This document shows, piece by piece, positions 11,377-11,420 of a stretch of DNA of 11,420 bases. The translations under genes and the position numbers were made by a program. Numbering within the stretch: the first letter of the stretch is position 1; the number at the start of each line of letters is the position of its first letter. Source of the DNA: Solirubrobacterales bacterium. GTDB taxonomy: Bacteria; Actinomycetota; Thermoleophilia; Solirubrobacterales; Solirubrobacteraceae. The notes below the pieces were generated by a model. That model did no database searches. It was given only the letters and a program-made list of their open reading frames with translations, and was not told the origin of the DNA. The stretch spans positions 12,485 to 23,904 of the forward strand of contig QHBV01000020.1 of NCBI GenBank assembly GCA_003244035.1, in the 5' to 3' direction.

Positions 11377-11420
11377 GGCCCTGGCATGATTGCTCGGCTC
11401 GATGGCCGCCACCGATCAAA
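11377..11420 (+). other. Window end, perhaps the start of a divergent gene
   Basis: On the plus strand an ATG at 11402 opens a frame reading Met-Ala-Ala-Thr-Asp-Gln to the window edge, 12 bases after a -10-like CATGAT (11384-11389). An earlier ATG at 11386 in another frame is also open to the edge. Too little is visible to call a gene. Confidence 0.2.

Overview
This window is very G+C-rich and densely coded. It uses GTG start codons often and has several start codons that seem to follow a -10 element directly, with no leader. With a pair of Get3/ArsA-like ATPases resembling mycobacterial Rv3679/Rv3680, this suggests an actinobacterial chromosome. My best guess is a deep-branching class such as Thermoleophilia (Solirubrobacterales-like), but no rRNA or other strict marker gene is present. 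I see no mobile element, CRISPR array, tRNA or rRNA.

Layout. (1) 1-387: the C-terminal end of an unrecognised alpha-helical protein on the plus strand, followed by about 350 bases without a gene that hold hairpins. (2) 738-2836, minus strand: two ArsA/Get3-type ATPases overlapping by 4 bases. (3) 2837-2910: a short divergent promoter region. (4) 2911-8190, plus strand: a compact run of five genes. They are an orphan ParA/Soj-like ATPase, an FtsZ with a long disordered N-terminal extension, a divergent gamma-glutamyltransferase-family enzyme, a small lipoprotein and an undecaprenyl-diphosphate phosphatase. (5) 8201-8225: a hairpin terminator between convergent genes. (6) 8230-9800, minus strand: a stand-alone LON-domain protein downstream of a SAM methyltransferase. 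(7) 9828-10598, plus strand: a second SAM methyltransferase, divergent from the first across only 27 bases. (8) 10605-10647: a 13-bp inverted repeat between convergent genes. (9) 10669-11364, minus strand: a left-handed beta-helix acyltransferase. The last 56 bases hold its promoter and perhaps the start of a divergent gene.

The most interesting part is the middle. Four consecutive genes encode nucleotide-driven switches: two Get3-like ATPases, one ParA-type ATPase and one tubulin-like GTPase. parA and ftsZ overlap by 14 bases, and a strong Shine-Dalgarno for ftsZ lies inside the end of parA. The downstream genes add a lipid-carrier recycling phosphatase and an exported lipoprotein. My inference is that this is a cell-division or envelope-growth locus in which ParA may place, or be placed by, an FtsZ carrying an extra N-terminal tether. 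The right third (methyltransferases and hexapeptide acyltransferase) looks like the edge of a glycan or surface-polysaccharide modification region.
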